This document shows, piece after piece, positions 31,941 to 40,788 of a DNA stretch of 64,000 nucleotides. The stretch is from Myxococcales bacterium (GTDB taxonomy: Bacteria; Myxococcota_A; Polyangia; Polyangiales; Polyangiaceae): assembly GCA_016712525.1 (NCBI GenBank), contig JADJQX010000001.1:2503501-2567500 (forward strand), in the 5' to 3' direction. Within the stretch, counting starts at the first letter, position 1, and every line of letters starts with the position of its first letter. The notes below the pieces were generated by a model. It saw only the letters and a list, made by a program, of their open reading frames with translations, had not been told where the DNA came from and did no database searches. A program made the position numbers and the translations under genes.

Positions 31941-33046
31941 CGGGGCCCCTTCGCGAGCCCGCTCTCGTGCCATATGCGGCAGATGCCCTCGGTGCTCACC
32001 ATGCAGGCCCCGACGGGGGACTCGGGGGTGCAATCGCGGCCGTAACGTGGGCAGTCGCCCGGAGTGGCTCTTCCCGTCATGATGGGCCCACAAAGGCAGG
32101 CTTCGGCCGCGGCGAGCCCTCGCTCCCCTTGGTCGATGGTGCCTGCGAAGACGGCCCTCGCGTCATGCGCTCGGAACCTCTCACGGAGCGAGAGCTCGCC
32201 GCCGGGGACGTTCGCGATGCCTCGCCACTCGCCCCCCGCGGGCTCGAAGACCTCCCACAGCGCCGTGAGGGCCCGGGTGTTCCCTTCGCGGCTCACGCAC
32301 CGCGGGAACGCGTTCACGACGGCCGCGTCGCCGTGGGCGACGTGCTCGACGAGGAGCACGAGACCCGCCAAAATGTCGAGTGGCTCGAAGCCCGCGACCA
32401 CGACGGGGACCCGGTATTTCTCGACGAACGGCTCGAAAATGCCATATCCCGTGATCGTCGCCGCGTGCCCGGCTGCGAGGTATCCCTCGATGGTGGAGCC
32501 CTCGGAGCCGGCGACCACGGACATGGCCGCAGGGACCCACTTGTGGGCCGACAAAACGAAGAGGTTCGGCGGTGGATTCGCGAGCAAGATCGCGGCCGTG
32601 GCGACTGCCGTGGTCTCGAACCCGGTGGCGAAGAAGACGACGGGCTCGTGGGTCTCGCGCGCGATCTCGACCGCCTGCGTCGCCGCGTAGACGATCTCGA
32701 CCCGTGCCCCTTCGCCGCGTGCGTCGTCGAGCGACTGCCGCGAGCCGGGCACACGCAGCATGTCGCCGTACGTGAGCACGCGGACACCGCTCTTCGCGAT
32801 GGCAATGGCGGAGTCGACGTCGGCCGTGTCGGTCACGCAGACCGGGCAGCCGGGGCCCATGCGGACGTCGAGCGCCTCGGGGAACGTCGCGCGCAGGCCG
32901 AATCGTGCGATCGCTTGCTCGTGGCTCCCGCACACGTGCATGACCGTCACGCGACGGCCGGCGGATTTCACGGCCGCGTCGAGCCTGGCGCGCAGGGCGA
33001 ACCCGCGCTTCGGATCACGGAAGGCGAGGGCGCTCGGCGCCGTCAC
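31937..33046 (-). CDS. hypD: Hydrogenase Fe(CN)2CO assembly scaffold HypD
   Basis: A 369-residue protein. With HypC it builds the Fe(CN)2CO unit. Conserved motifs are HVCGSHE near the N-terminus, GPGCPVCVT, FATGFETTA and the Cys-rich C-terminal [4Fe-4S] region (CLCGPIMTG, GDCPRYGRDC, GACMVS, GICRIW). The start is GTG 33046, overlapping the hypC stop (GTGA), which implies coupled translation of the two partners. Confidence 0.97.
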   Translation of the reverse strand: MTAPSALAFRDPKRGFALRARLDAAVKSAGRRVTVMHVCGSHEQAIARFGLRATFPEALDVRMGPGCPVCVTDTADVDSAIAIAKSGVRVLTYGDMLRVPGSRQSLDDARGEGARVEIVYAATQAVEIARETHEPVVFFATGFETTAVATAAILLANPPPNLFVLSAHKWVPAAMSVVAGSEGSTIEGYLAAGHAATITGYGIFEPFVEKYRVPVVVAGFEPLDILAGLVLLVEHVAHGDAAVVNAFPRCVSREGNTRALTALWEVFEPAGGEWRGIANVPGGELSLRERFRAHDARAVFAGTIDQGERGLAAAEACLCGPIMTGRATPGDCPRYGRDCTPESPVGACMVSTEGICRIWHESGLAKGPR

Positions 33047-33288
33047 GGGGCACCGGGGAGAGAAGGGTCGGAGCCTTCGGCCATCTCCGCGAAGAAGGCC
33101 AGGGTCTCGTCGAGATCGTCGGGGTGGATGCGGCGGATCGCGAAGCCGACGTGCACGAGCACGTAGTCGCCCACGGCGACCTCCTCGTCGACGATGTCCA
33201 GGGCGACGCGCCGACGGACACCGAAGAAATCGACGAGCGCGGTCGTCCCTTCGATCTCGACGACTTTTCCGGGGGCTCCGAGGCACAT
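33043..33288 (-). CDS. hypC: Hydrogenase assembly chaperone HypC
   Basis: An 81-residue chaperone with the invariant N-terminal MCLGAPGKV; Cys2 (Cys1 after Met removal) binds the iron unit. It shuttles Fe(CN)2CO between HypD and the large subunit. It lies two bases downstream of the protease-HypF fusion gene and overlaps hypD by four bases. Confidence 0.97.
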   Translation of the reverse strand: MCLGAPGKVVEIEGTTALVDFFGVRRRVALDIVDEEVAVGDYVLVHVGFAIRRIHPDDLDETLAFFAEMAEGSDPSLPGAP

Positions 33289-33290
33289 GG

Positions 33291-36083
33291 TCAGCTCTCC
33301 CCATACGCGGGATTCGTAACGAGCGCGAGGACCGCGGCGTGGGCCTGGCCGAGGGCGATCCCTCCGTCGTTCGTGGGCACCGAGACGGCGGACGAGACGA
33401 GGCCTTCGCCGAGACGATGGCGAATCCCGTCCTCCAAGAGTCGATTCATGAACGCTCCGCCGGAGAGCACCACGCGTCGGATCCCGAAGGTCGCGCGCGC
33501 GAGCTCGGCGATCGTGGACGCCGCGTAGGCGATCGTCGCGTGGAAGCGCGCTGAGACGGTGCTCGGGGAGGCTCCGTCGAGGAGGTCGGCCACGACGGCG
33601 CGCACCGTGGGGCGGGGATCGATCTCGTCGGCAGTCGCGGAGAGCTCGTTCTCGGTGAGCGTCGACGGGAGCGTGATGGGATAGGGGAGATGGGCTCCCG
33701 GGGCGGCGACGTCCTCGAGGCGCGCGGCCACGTGCCCGTCGAACGACGCGACGGAGAGCCCCGTCACGAGCGCACCCACGGCGTCGAAGAGCCGCCCGAG
33801 CCCGCGAGCCCGGGGCGTGGCGTCGAGCCCGAGGAGGATCGAGAGCCGCGCCAAGGTGTCGTCGGAGAGCCGATAAAACGCGGGGAATCGCCTCGAAAGT
33901 GCCTTCGCCTCGGCGTCGCCGAAGGCATCGACGAGGGCCGCGTAGGCGACCTTCGCGACGTCCCGAATCGCGCGCTCCCCACCGGGGAGGCCGAGTGGCC
34001 GGAACGTCGCGACCCGACGCTCGCGCAGGCCGTCGAGGGTGAGGATCTCGCCCCCCCACAGCGTCCCGTCCGGCCCGAAGCCCGTGCCGTCGAACGCGAC
34101 GCCGACGACCGGCTCGTCGAGCCCGTGCTCGGCCATGACCGCGCGCACGTGCGCGACGTGGTGTTGAACCCCGACGTGAAGGCGCGCGCCTCGTCGAAGT
34201 GCCAATCGTGTGGTGGTGTAGTCCGGGTGGAGGTCGTGTGCGACGACCGCGGGGCGGACCCCGAGGAGGTCCTCGAACCCCGCCAAATCGTGCTCGAACG
34301 CGCGCTCCCCTTCGACGTAGCTCGTGTCGCCGAGGTGCGGGGTGCAATAGGCTCGATCGCCGACGACCACGCAGGCGCACGCCCGGTCGTGGGCGCCATA
34401 GGCCACGATGGGCTCCGGCGCGGCGACACGAAGCCGGATGGCGTGAGGGGCATATCCCCTCGAGCGGCGGACGACGCGGAGGCCACGGGGAGTGCTCGCC
34501 ACGACCGAGTCTTCGACCCGGCGCGCGATGGGCCGGTCATGAACGAGCAGCGCGTCGACCTTGGGACCCAGCCTCCGAAGGGCCTCGTCGACGTCGACGA
34601 TCGCCGGGCCCCCGGTGGGATTTCCCGAGGTCATGACGAGCGGCCTCCCGACCCCGCGGACGAGCAGGTGGTGGAGCGGCGTGCTCGGGAGCATGAGGCC
34701 GATCTTCTCGGAGGGGCCGAACACCTCGGGGACGATGGCGGAGGGCCGTCGCGGTACGAGCACGACGGGCCGAGCGGGAGACTCCAGGGCGCCGGCCGCG
34801 ACCGCGTCGACCTCACCGAGCCGTGAGGCCCACGCGAGGGACTCGACGAGCACGGCAAAGGGCTTCTCTTCGCGGGCCTTCGCCGCGCGCACGGAGGCCA
34901 CGGCGCGCGAGTCGGTCGCGTCGGCCACGAGGTGGAAGGCCCCAATCCCCATCACGGCGAGCGTGTGCCCCTCGCGGAGCATGCGAGTCGCCGTTTCGAG
35001 GGGGGAGCCGCTGACGGCAGCGCCGTCTCCATGGACGAGGGAGAGGCGAGGCCCGCACGCGGGGCACGCGATGGTCTGCGCGTGAAAGCGCCTATCCTCG
35101 GGCGACTCGTACTCGGCGCGACAAGCGACGCAAAGTGGGAAATCGCACATCGTCGTGCGCGCGCGGTCGAAGGGGAGCCCCCGCGCGACCGCGAGCCGAG
35201 GTCCGCACGCGGCGCAGGAGGTGAACGGGTAGCAGTACCGCCGGTCTCTCGGATCGTCCACCTCGGCGAGGCACGCGTCGCAGGTGGCCACGTCGGGTGG
35301 AATGGCCACGCGCGTCGCACCCTCGACGCCGCCCGTCGGCGCTTCGCACGTGCTCGGGGCGATACGGAATCCCGGGCTCGGCGAGATCGACGTGGTGGCC
35401 TCCACCACCAAGGACTCCACGCTGGCGCCCGCGGGCGGCGCTTCGGTGACGAGCCTCCCGAGCTCGGTGATCCCTGCCTCACTGCCCCACGCTTCGAGGA
35501 CGACCCCGTCAAGTGTATTATGCACAGTTCCGGAGAGACCGAGACGGGTCGCCTGAGCGACGACCCAAGGGCGGAAGCCGACGCCCTGGACCGTCCCCCG
35601 AACGGTGAGGCGAGCGCCGCGATCTCCCGTCGCTCGAACCTCGGCGACGATCGCGCGCGCGGCCGGCTCGACGTGCGCCAGGGCTTCGTCCCCGATCGGG
35701 GCGCCGAGCTCGAAGGTGCGCCCGCGCACGGCGACGGCCCAGACCGGAGGGGCCGGACCGAAGGTGCGCTCGTAGACTCCGAGGAGCTCGGCCGGGGACA
35801 TCGCGTGCGAGAAAGGCGAGGGGGCGTCGTTCGCCGCGACTCGCCCGATCGCGAACGGGCCCGCGGCGCTCACGCTCGCGTCGACGATGAAGACCTTGTC
35901 GCGCCCGGAGATGTCGAGGGTGTGCTCGATCTGGAGCTGGAAATCGACGAGCGTCTCGACCTGCCCTCCCGCGAGCTCCGCCCGGAGCAGCTCCTCGAGC
36001 CGCGCGACCACCGCCGGGCCGAGGGCATCGTCTCCCCGCGAGGGGTTCCCGATGCCGATGACGAGCACCGGAGCCCGAGTCAC
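33291..36083 (-). CDS. hypF: Fusion of hydrogenase maturation endopeptidase (HoxW/HybD type) and carbamoyltransferase HypF
   Basis: A 930-residue single frame. Residues about 1-152 form an M52 maturation protease: GIGNPSRGDDALG, and the nickel-sensing acidic/His residues expected at Asp18/19, Asp68 and His93. Residues from about 157 are full HypF: acylphosphatase domain (RGTVQGVGFRPW), two zinc fingers (CDAC...CAAC, CVAC...CPAC), YrdC-like domain (MTSGNPTGGP) and the Kae1-like carbamoyltransferase domain (HHVAHV, FDGTGFG, LSGGAFMNR). The protein would both make the carbamoyl group for the CN ligands and clip the HoxH tail after nickel insertion. No separate protease gene is seen in the operon. 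The start is GTG 36083, one base after the hoxH stop. A sequencing join is possible but no frameshift is needed. Confidence 0.93.
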   Translation of the reverse strand: MTRAPVLVIGIGNPSRGDDALGPAVVARLEELLRAELAGGQVETLVDFQLQIEHTLDISGRDKVFIVDASVSAAGPFAIGRVAANDAPSPFSHAMSPAELLGVYERTFGPAPPVWAVAVRGRTFELGAPIGDEALAHVEPAARAIVAEVRATGDRGARLTVRGTVQGVGFRPWVVAQATRLGLSGTVHNTLDGVVLEAWGSEAGITELGRLVTEAPPAGASVESLVVEATTSISPSPGFRIAPSTCEAPTGGVEGATRVAIPPDVATCDACLAEVDDPRDRRYCYPFTSCAACGPRLAVARGLPFDRARTTMCDFPLCVACRAEYESPEDRRFHAQTIACPACGPRLSLVHGDGAAVSGSPLETATRMLREGHTLAVMGIGAFHLVADATDSRAVASVRAAKAREEKPFAVLVESLAWASRLGEVDAVAAGALESPARPVVLVPRRPSAIVPEVFGPSEKIGLMLPSTPLHHLLVRGVGRPLVMTSGNPTGGPAIVDVDEALRRLGPKVDALLVHDRPIARRVEDSVVASTPRGLRVVRRSRGYAPHAIRLRVAAPEPIVAYGAHDRACACVVVGDRAYCTPHLGDTSYVEGERAFEHDLAGFEDLLGVRPAVVAHDLHPDYTTTRLALRRGARLHVGVQHHVAHVRAVMAEHGLDEPVVGVAFDGTGFGPDGTLWGGEILTLDGLRERRVATFRPLGLPGGERAIRDVAKVAYAALVDAFGDAEAKALSRRFPAFYRLSDDTLARLSILLGLDATPRARGLGRLFDAVGALVTGLSVASFDGHVAARLEDVAAPGAHLPYPITLPSTLTENELSATADEIDPRPTVRAVVADLLDGASPSTVSARFHATIAYAASTIAELARATFGIRRVVLSGGAFMNRLLEDGIRHRLGEGLVSSAVSVPTNDGGIALGQAHAAVLALVTNPAYGES

Positions 36084-36084
36084 G

Positions 36085-37560
36085 TCAGGCCCCGCTCGCG
36101 TCTCGCCGCGCCCGCCCGACGACCACGCCGCTCGCGTCGACCACCTCGACCAAGAGTGGCATTTGGCCGAGCGCGTGGGTCGCGCAGGACAGGCACGGAT
36201 CGAACGCCCGAATGGCCACTTCGATGTGGTTCAAGAGGGCGTTCGTGGGCTCGTGCCCGTCGAGGTGCACGCGGGCCACCTCGCGGATGGCCTCGTTCAT
36301 GGCTTGGTTGTTGTGCGTGGTCGACACGACGAGGTTGCATTTCTTCACGAGGTCGTCGTCGCCGATCTCGTAGTGATGAATCAACGTCCCGCGAGGCGCC
36401 TCGAGGATGCCGATGCCCGTGCCTTGCCGCGGGCCGCTCGCGGTGAGCTCGTCGCCGAGGAGCTCGGGGTCGGCGAGCAGGCCCTCGATGACCTCGGCCG
36501 CGTGGAGCAGCTCGATGAGCCGCGCCCAGTGGAACGCGAGCGGCGCGTGCACCACGGAGGGGCCGAGCTTCGCCAAGAAGGCCTGCCGCGCTTCTTCCGC
36601 GAGCTTCGTGGGAATGACGTCGCAGTTCTGGATGCGTGCGAGAGGTCCTACCTTGTACCACCCGTCGTCCGGGCCGAGGTCCGCGAAGTAAGGGAACTTC
36701 ATGTAGCTCCACGAGCGGACCGTCTCGCGGAGCTTCTCGCCGTAGCTCTCCTGGGGGACTCCGTCGAAGCGAACCGTGCCGTCGGCATTTCGTGCGCGCA
36801 AGACTCCGTCGTAGAGGTCGAGCTCTCCACGGCGGCCCACGAGAGAGAGCAGCGCGGAGGGTACGGTCCCGAAAGGGGCATAGAGGTCGCGGTTCCCTTC
36901 GAAGAGGGACGAGACCATCGCCACGCCTGCCCGCGCCCACGCGAGCACGTCAGGGAGGGGGCGCGCGAGCTCGTCGCGGTCGTGGGAGGTGAGGCCGCGG
37001 TTCATTCCCCCGGGGATGGACCCCGTGCCGTGGATGCGCTTTCCCGCGGTCTTCGCGATGATCTCTTGCCCGTACTTGCGGAGCAAAATGCCTTGTTTGG
37101 CCGCGTCCGGGTAGGCCCCGAGCACACTCACGACGTTGCGCTTCCGAGGGTCGGCGTCGAACCCGAAGAGCAAATCGGGGGAGGCCAGGTGGTAGAAGTG
37201 CAGGGCGTGCGACTGAAGAATCTGCCCGTAGTGCATGAGCCGGCGCAGGAGCTCGGCCGTACGCGGCACGGGGCGCGCCCCCACGACGGCGTCGAGCGCC
37301 TTCGACGCGGCCAGATGGTGGCTCACGGGGCATATCCCGCAGAGCCTCTGCACCATCACGGGGACTTCCCAATAGGGCCTCCCCTCGATGAAGCGCTCGA
37401 AGCCTCGAAACTCGACGATGTGGAGGCGCACCTGGTGCACCTTGTGATCGGCGTCGAGGAGGAGCGTGACCTTCCCGTGCCCCTCGACGCGTGTCAGAGG
37501 CTCGATGACCACCCGGCGAAGGGGCTCGGGATCGTTCGCGGTTTCGAGGGGAGAGGGCAT
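36085..37560 (-). CDS. hoxH: Bidirectional NiFe-hydrogenase large subunit HoxH
   Basis: A 491-residue large subunit carrying the NiFe centre. The N-terminal ligand motif RLCGICPVSHH has Cys74 and Cys77; the C-terminal motif DPCLSCATH has Cys456, Cys459 and His462. A 29-residue tail follows His462 and is the expected target of the fused maturation protease. LTRVEGHGK and the rest match group 3 (cytosolic, NAD-linked) enzymes. ATG 37560 gives a normal N-terminus. It is 11 bases downstream of hoxY. Confidence 0.97.
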   Translation of the reverse strand: MPSPLETANDPEPLRRVVIEPLTRVEGHGKVTLLLDADHKVHQVRLHIVEFRGFERFIEGRPYWEVPVMVQRLCGICPVSHHLAASKALDAVVGARPVPRTAELLRRLMHYGQILQSHALHFYHLASPDLLFGFDADPRKRNVVSVLGAYPDAAKQGILLRKYGQEIIAKTAGKRIHGTGSIPGGMNRGLTSHDRDELARPLPDVLAWARAGVAMVSSLFEGNRDLYAPFGTVPSALLSLVGRRGELDLYDGVLRARNADGTVRFDGVPQESYGEKLRETVRSWSYMKFPYFADLGPDDGWYKVGPLARIQNCDVIPTKLAEEARQAFLAKLGPSVVHAPLAFHWARLIELLHAAEVIEGLLADPELLGDELTASGPRQGTGIGILEAPRGTLIHHYEIGDDDLVKKCNLVVSTTHNNQAMNEAIREVARVHLDGHEPTNALLNHIEVAIRAFDPCLSCATHALGQMPLLVEVVDASGVVVGRARRDASGA

Positions 37561-37571
37561 GTTCGTTCGTT

Positions 37572-38114
37572 TCAGTCGTAGCGAATGAGGCCGTGGGCGA
37601 GGCGCGGGGCCCTGCCAGCGGCGATGTCTTCGAAGAATGCCCAGAACGCTTCGGCGGAGGGGGGGCAACCCGGGAGCGAATAGTCCACTTTCACGACGTC
37701 GTGGATGGGGTGGACCTTCTCGAGGAGGAGCGGCAGCTCGGGGTCCCTCGGGATGGTCCCGCCCTCGAGGCCTACGCCCGTCAGGTAGACCGACTCGAGG
37801 CAGTCGCGTACGTCGAGCGCGTTTCGCTGGGCGGGGAGGCCACCCGTGATGGCGCACGCACCCACGGCGACGAGCACCTTGCACTCTCTTCGGAAGAGCC
37901 GAAGCGTGCGCACGTTCTCGGCGTTGCAGAGGCCCCCTTCGACGAGGCCGACGTCGCACGCGACGGGGTGTTTGAGGTCCGTGAGCGGCGAGGCGTCGAA
38001 TTCGACGAGCTCGAGCAAGGTCGCGAGGCGTTCGTCGATGTCGAGCAGCGACATATGGCAGCCGAAACACCCTGCGAGCGAGGTCGTGGCGACGCGCAGC
38101 TTGGGGGAGGGCAT
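37572..38114 (-). CDS. hoxY: NiFe-hydrogenase small subunit HoxY
   Basis: A 180-residue short small subunit typical of group 3d, carrying only the proximal [4Fe-4S] cluster. Its ligands are in CFGCHMSLLD (Cys16, Cys19), EGGLCN / VGACAITGG and LPGCPPS. No Tat signal is present, as expected for a cytosolic enzyme. It is two bases from hoxU and 11 from hoxH. Confidence 0.97.
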   Translation of the reverse strand: MPSPKLRVATTSLAGCFGCHMSLLDIDERLATLLELVEFDASPLTDLKHPVACDVGLVEGGLCNAENVRTLRLFRRECKVLVAVGACAITGGLPAQRNALDVRDCLESVYLTGVGLEGGTIPRDPELPLLLEKVHPIHDVVKVDYSLPGCPPSAEAFWAFFEDIAAGRAPRLAHGLIRYD

Positions 38115-38116
38115 GG

Positions 38117-38836
38117 TTACTCGTCTCCGGCGGGCCGAGTGGCGACGACCCGGAGCGGCTCCGCGTCGAACGTGCGCTCACCGAGGGGAGTACGGAAGCC
38201 TCTCCCACGAGGGAGGAACACCCCGACCGGGCAGACGTGGGCGGCGGCGTCCTTGGCGGAGAACGACGTGTCCCCGAGCTTGCCCGACTCGGCGCTCACG
38301 ACGAGGTGCTTCGTCGGCCCCCGCCCCGAGAGCGCAAATACGCCCTTTTTGTCGACGTTCGCGCTCGCTCGCACGCAGAGCTCGCACAAGATGCAGCGGT
38401 TGAGATCGAGGATCGTCTCGGGGTGCGAGGCGTCGAGGGGGCGCGTGGGTGAAAAGGGGGGATAGTGCGGTGTCGTGACGCCGAGCTCGTAGCCCACGGC
38501 CTGGAGGGTGCAGCTCCCGCTCGCCTCGCACGAGGGGCAGAAGTGATTCCCCTCCGTAAAGAGGAACTGGACGAGCTCGCGCCGCATGGCCACGAGGTCC
38601 TCCGCGGTCGACTCGACCTCGAGCCCCTCCGCGGCCGGCACGGTGCAGCTCGTCTGCCACTTGCCGGCGACGCGGACCGTGCACACGCGGCAGCTCCCGT
38701 GGGCCTCGTAGCCCGGTTTGTGGCACAAAAACGGGATGAAATGCCCCGCGGCAAGCGCCGCGTCGAGCACCGATTGCCCCTCCTCGTAGGGGACGTCGTG
38801 GCCGTCGAGCGTGAAGGTCCGGCGGTCGGTCGTCAT
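38117..38836 (-). CDS. hoxU: Hydrogenase diaphorase subunit HoxU
   Basis: A 239-residue iron-sulfur subunit related to the N-terminus of NuoG. Clusters by order: a [2Fe-2S] ferredoxin domain (CHKPGYEAHGSCRVC), a His-Cys3 [4Fe-4S] site (HFCPSCEASGSC) and a further ferredoxin-like set (CILCELC...CPVG). It carries electrons between HoxF and HoxY. The start overlaps the hoxF stop by four bases. Confidence 0.97.
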   Translation of the reverse strand: MTTDRRTFTLDGHDVPYEEGQSVLDAALAAGHFIPFLCHKPGYEAHGSCRVCTVRVAGKWQTSCTVPAAEGLEVESTAEDLVAMRRELVQFLFTEGNHFCPSCEASGSCTLQAVGYELGVTTPHYPPFSPTRPLDASHPETILDLNRCILCELCVRASANVDKKGVFALSGRGPTKHLVVSAESGKLGDTSFSAKDAAAHVCPVGVFLPRGRGFRTPLGERTFDAEPLRVVATRPAGDE

Positions 38837-40617
38837 GGTGTGCTCTCTTCGGCGAGGTGGGCGTCGTCGTCGTCGCGGCCGGTGACGTCACGCGCCTTTT
38901 CGAGCGAGGCGTCGAGGTCGAACGTGGGGAGGGCCTCTACGGGTCGGAGCCGGGCGTCGAACGCGGGGCGAAACTTCTCGATGCCCTGGAGCACCGGGTT
39001 TCCGGCCATCGCCCCGAGGCCGCAGTGGCTCGTCTTCGCCATGACCCTCGCCACGCGTTCGACGTCGACGAGGTCCCGTCGTGCGGCGTGGCCCGACGTG
39101 ATGCGACCCATCGTGCGCGCGACGAGCGTCGTCCCCACGCGGCAGGGGGTGCAGAACCCGCAGCTCTCGTGCGCGAAGAAACGCGCGTGATTCTCGAGGA
39201 TGGCGAGGATGTCTCGCCGGTCGTCGAACACCGTGAACGCCCCCGCGGAGGGGACGTCCTCGAAGGAGATCGTGCGGTCGAGCTCGCGGGCGGAGAGCAG
39301 CGTCCCGGCGGGCCCGCTCACCTGCACGGCCTGAACACGGGAGGCCCCCGCGTCCTCGAGGACCTTCCGCACCGTCACTCCGAACGGATACTCGTACACG
39401 CCGGGCCGTTCGACGTCGCCCGCGACCGAGAGGATCTTCGTGCCCGCGGAGGTGCGTGTACCGAGGTCGCGGAGCACCGACGCTCCGTCCCGCGCGACGA
39501 GCGCGGCCGCCATGAAGGTCTCGACGTTGTTCACGATCGTGGGGCACTGGTCGTAGCCGTGAGTCACCGGGAAGGGCGGGCGGTTCCTCGGGATTCCGCG
39601 CTTGCCCTCGAGCGACTCGAGCAGCGCGGACTCTTCCCCACATACGTACGCGCCCGCGCCGCGGCGGAGCTCGATGTCGAACGAAAATCCGTGTATACCG
39701 CATGCATTCGCGCCGAGCATGCCCGCGGCCCTCCGCGCGGCGAGCGCCTCCTCGATGGGCGCGAAGAGGAAGCGGTACTCGGCCCGCACGTAGAGAAACC
39801 CATGGCTGGCGCCGACCGCGTAGGCCGCGACGGTCATGCCCTCGAGCACGAGGTCGAGGTGGTGGGCGAGGAGCCCTCGGTCCTTGAAGGTGCCGGGCTC
39901 GCCCTCGTCGGCGTTGCACACGACGTAGCGCGGCTCGCGTGGCGCCTTCGCGCAGGCCGCCCACTTCGCGCCGGTGGGGAACCCGGCGCCTCCTCGCCCA
40001 CGGAGGCCGCTTCGAGAGATCTCGGCGAGCGTGTCGTCTCGGCCTCGTCGCGCGGCCGCCGCGACGGCCTCTCCCGGGGTGAGCTTCGCCGAGAGCAGGA
40101 GGTCCCTTCGATGGACGTTGGAGCGCACGGCGAAGAGCTCGCGCGGCCAGGTCGCGAGCGCGGCCCCCGCCCGAACGAGGGCCATCACGTCCCCGAGGCG
40201 TGCGCCGTCGAGGCTGCCGATGGCGTGCCCGTTGACGAGCATCGCAGGACCTTGATCGCACAGCCCCGTGCAGCTCGTCGTGCCCACCGAGATCCGCCCG
40301 TCGCGCGAGATCTCGTCGTCTCGGAGGCCGAACGACGCGCGCATACGCTCGAGGAGCGCCAGGCTCCCCGCCATACGATCGGTCGTCCCGTCGCTGAAGA
40401 GCACGCGGTACGCGCCGCGCGGCTCGTCGGAGAAAAACGTGTAGAATCCCACCACTCCTTCGACCTGCCCGCGGGGGACACCCAGCATCGAGGCGAGCTC
40501 CGTGATGGCGCCCTTCGAGACGTAGCCTTGGGCCTCGGTGACGTCGTGGAGGATCTCGACGAGCCACTTCGGGTCGTGCCCGTGTCGTTGGACGATCGTC
40601 GCGAGGTCTTCGGTCAT
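38833..40617 (-). CDS. hoxF: Hydrogenase diaphorase subunit HoxF with HoxE-like N-terminal domain
   Basis: A 594-residue NAD(H)-reactive subunit. Residues about 1-155 are a HoxE/NuoE-like thioredoxin-fold domain in which only one Cys pair (SCTGLC) is kept; the positions of the first pair hold Ser/Asp/Thr, so a complete [2Fe-2S] site is unlikely. The NuoF-like part has the FMN site GRGGAGFPTGAKW, NADH site NADEGEPGTFKDR and the [4Fe-4S] motif ESCGFCTPC. The length matches the fused HoxF of Cupriavidus-type soluble hydrogenases, and no separate hoxE exists here. ATG 40617 is fixed by the promoter TTGAGC-N17-TATCCT just upstream. Confidence 0.96.
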   Translation of the reverse strand: MTEDLATIVQRHGHDPKWLVEILHDVTEAQGYVSKGAITELASMLGVPRGQVEGVVGFYTFFSDEPRGAYRVLFSDGTTDRMAGSLALLERMRASFGLRDDEISRDGRISVGTTSCTGLCDQGPAMLVNGHAIGSLDGARLGDVMALVRAGAALATWPRELFAVRSNVHRRDLLLSAKLTPGEAVAAAARRGRDDTLAEISRSGLRGRGGAGFPTGAKWAACAKAPREPRYVVCNADEGEPGTFKDRGLLAHHLDLVLEGMTVAAYAVGASHGFLYVRAEYRFLFAPIEEALAARRAAGMLGANACGIHGFSFDIELRRGAGAYVCGEESALLESLEGKRGIPRNRPPFPVTHGYDQCPTIVNNVETFMAAALVARDGASVLRDLGTRTSAGTKILSVAGDVERPGVYEYPFGVTVRKVLEDAGASRVQAVQVSGPAGTLLSARELDRTISFEDVPSAGAFTVFDDRRDILAILENHARFFAHESCGFCTPCRVGTTLVARTMGRITSGHAARRDLVDVERVARVMAKTSHCGLGAMAGNPVLQGIEKFRPAFDARLRPVEALPTFDLDASLEKARDVTGRDDDDAHLAEESTP

Positions 40618-40630
40618 GAGCGCGGCTTCG

Positions 40631-40659
40631 AGGATACGTGCCGGCGGTCGTAGGCTCAA
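40631..40659 (-). promoter_or_regulatory. Candidate sigma-70 promoter of the hox-hyp operon
   Basis: On the minus strand, TTGAGC (40659-40654) and TATCCT (40636-40631) are exactly 17 bases apart. The start site would fall near 40624, leaving only about seven bases before ATG 40617. It is therefore near-leaderless, like other genes here. It drives an operon of about 10.8 kb. Confidence 0.6.
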
Positions 40660-40788
40660 CGCTCGAAACCGGAACGTGGCTCGTGCAGACGATGCGCGCA
40701 TGCCGAACGTTTTGCGTTCGCGCGGAGGTCCTCGGTCGAGAGCCGTGGACGAGCTCGTCGCGGCGCGCCGCGTGCTATCCGATCGAGC

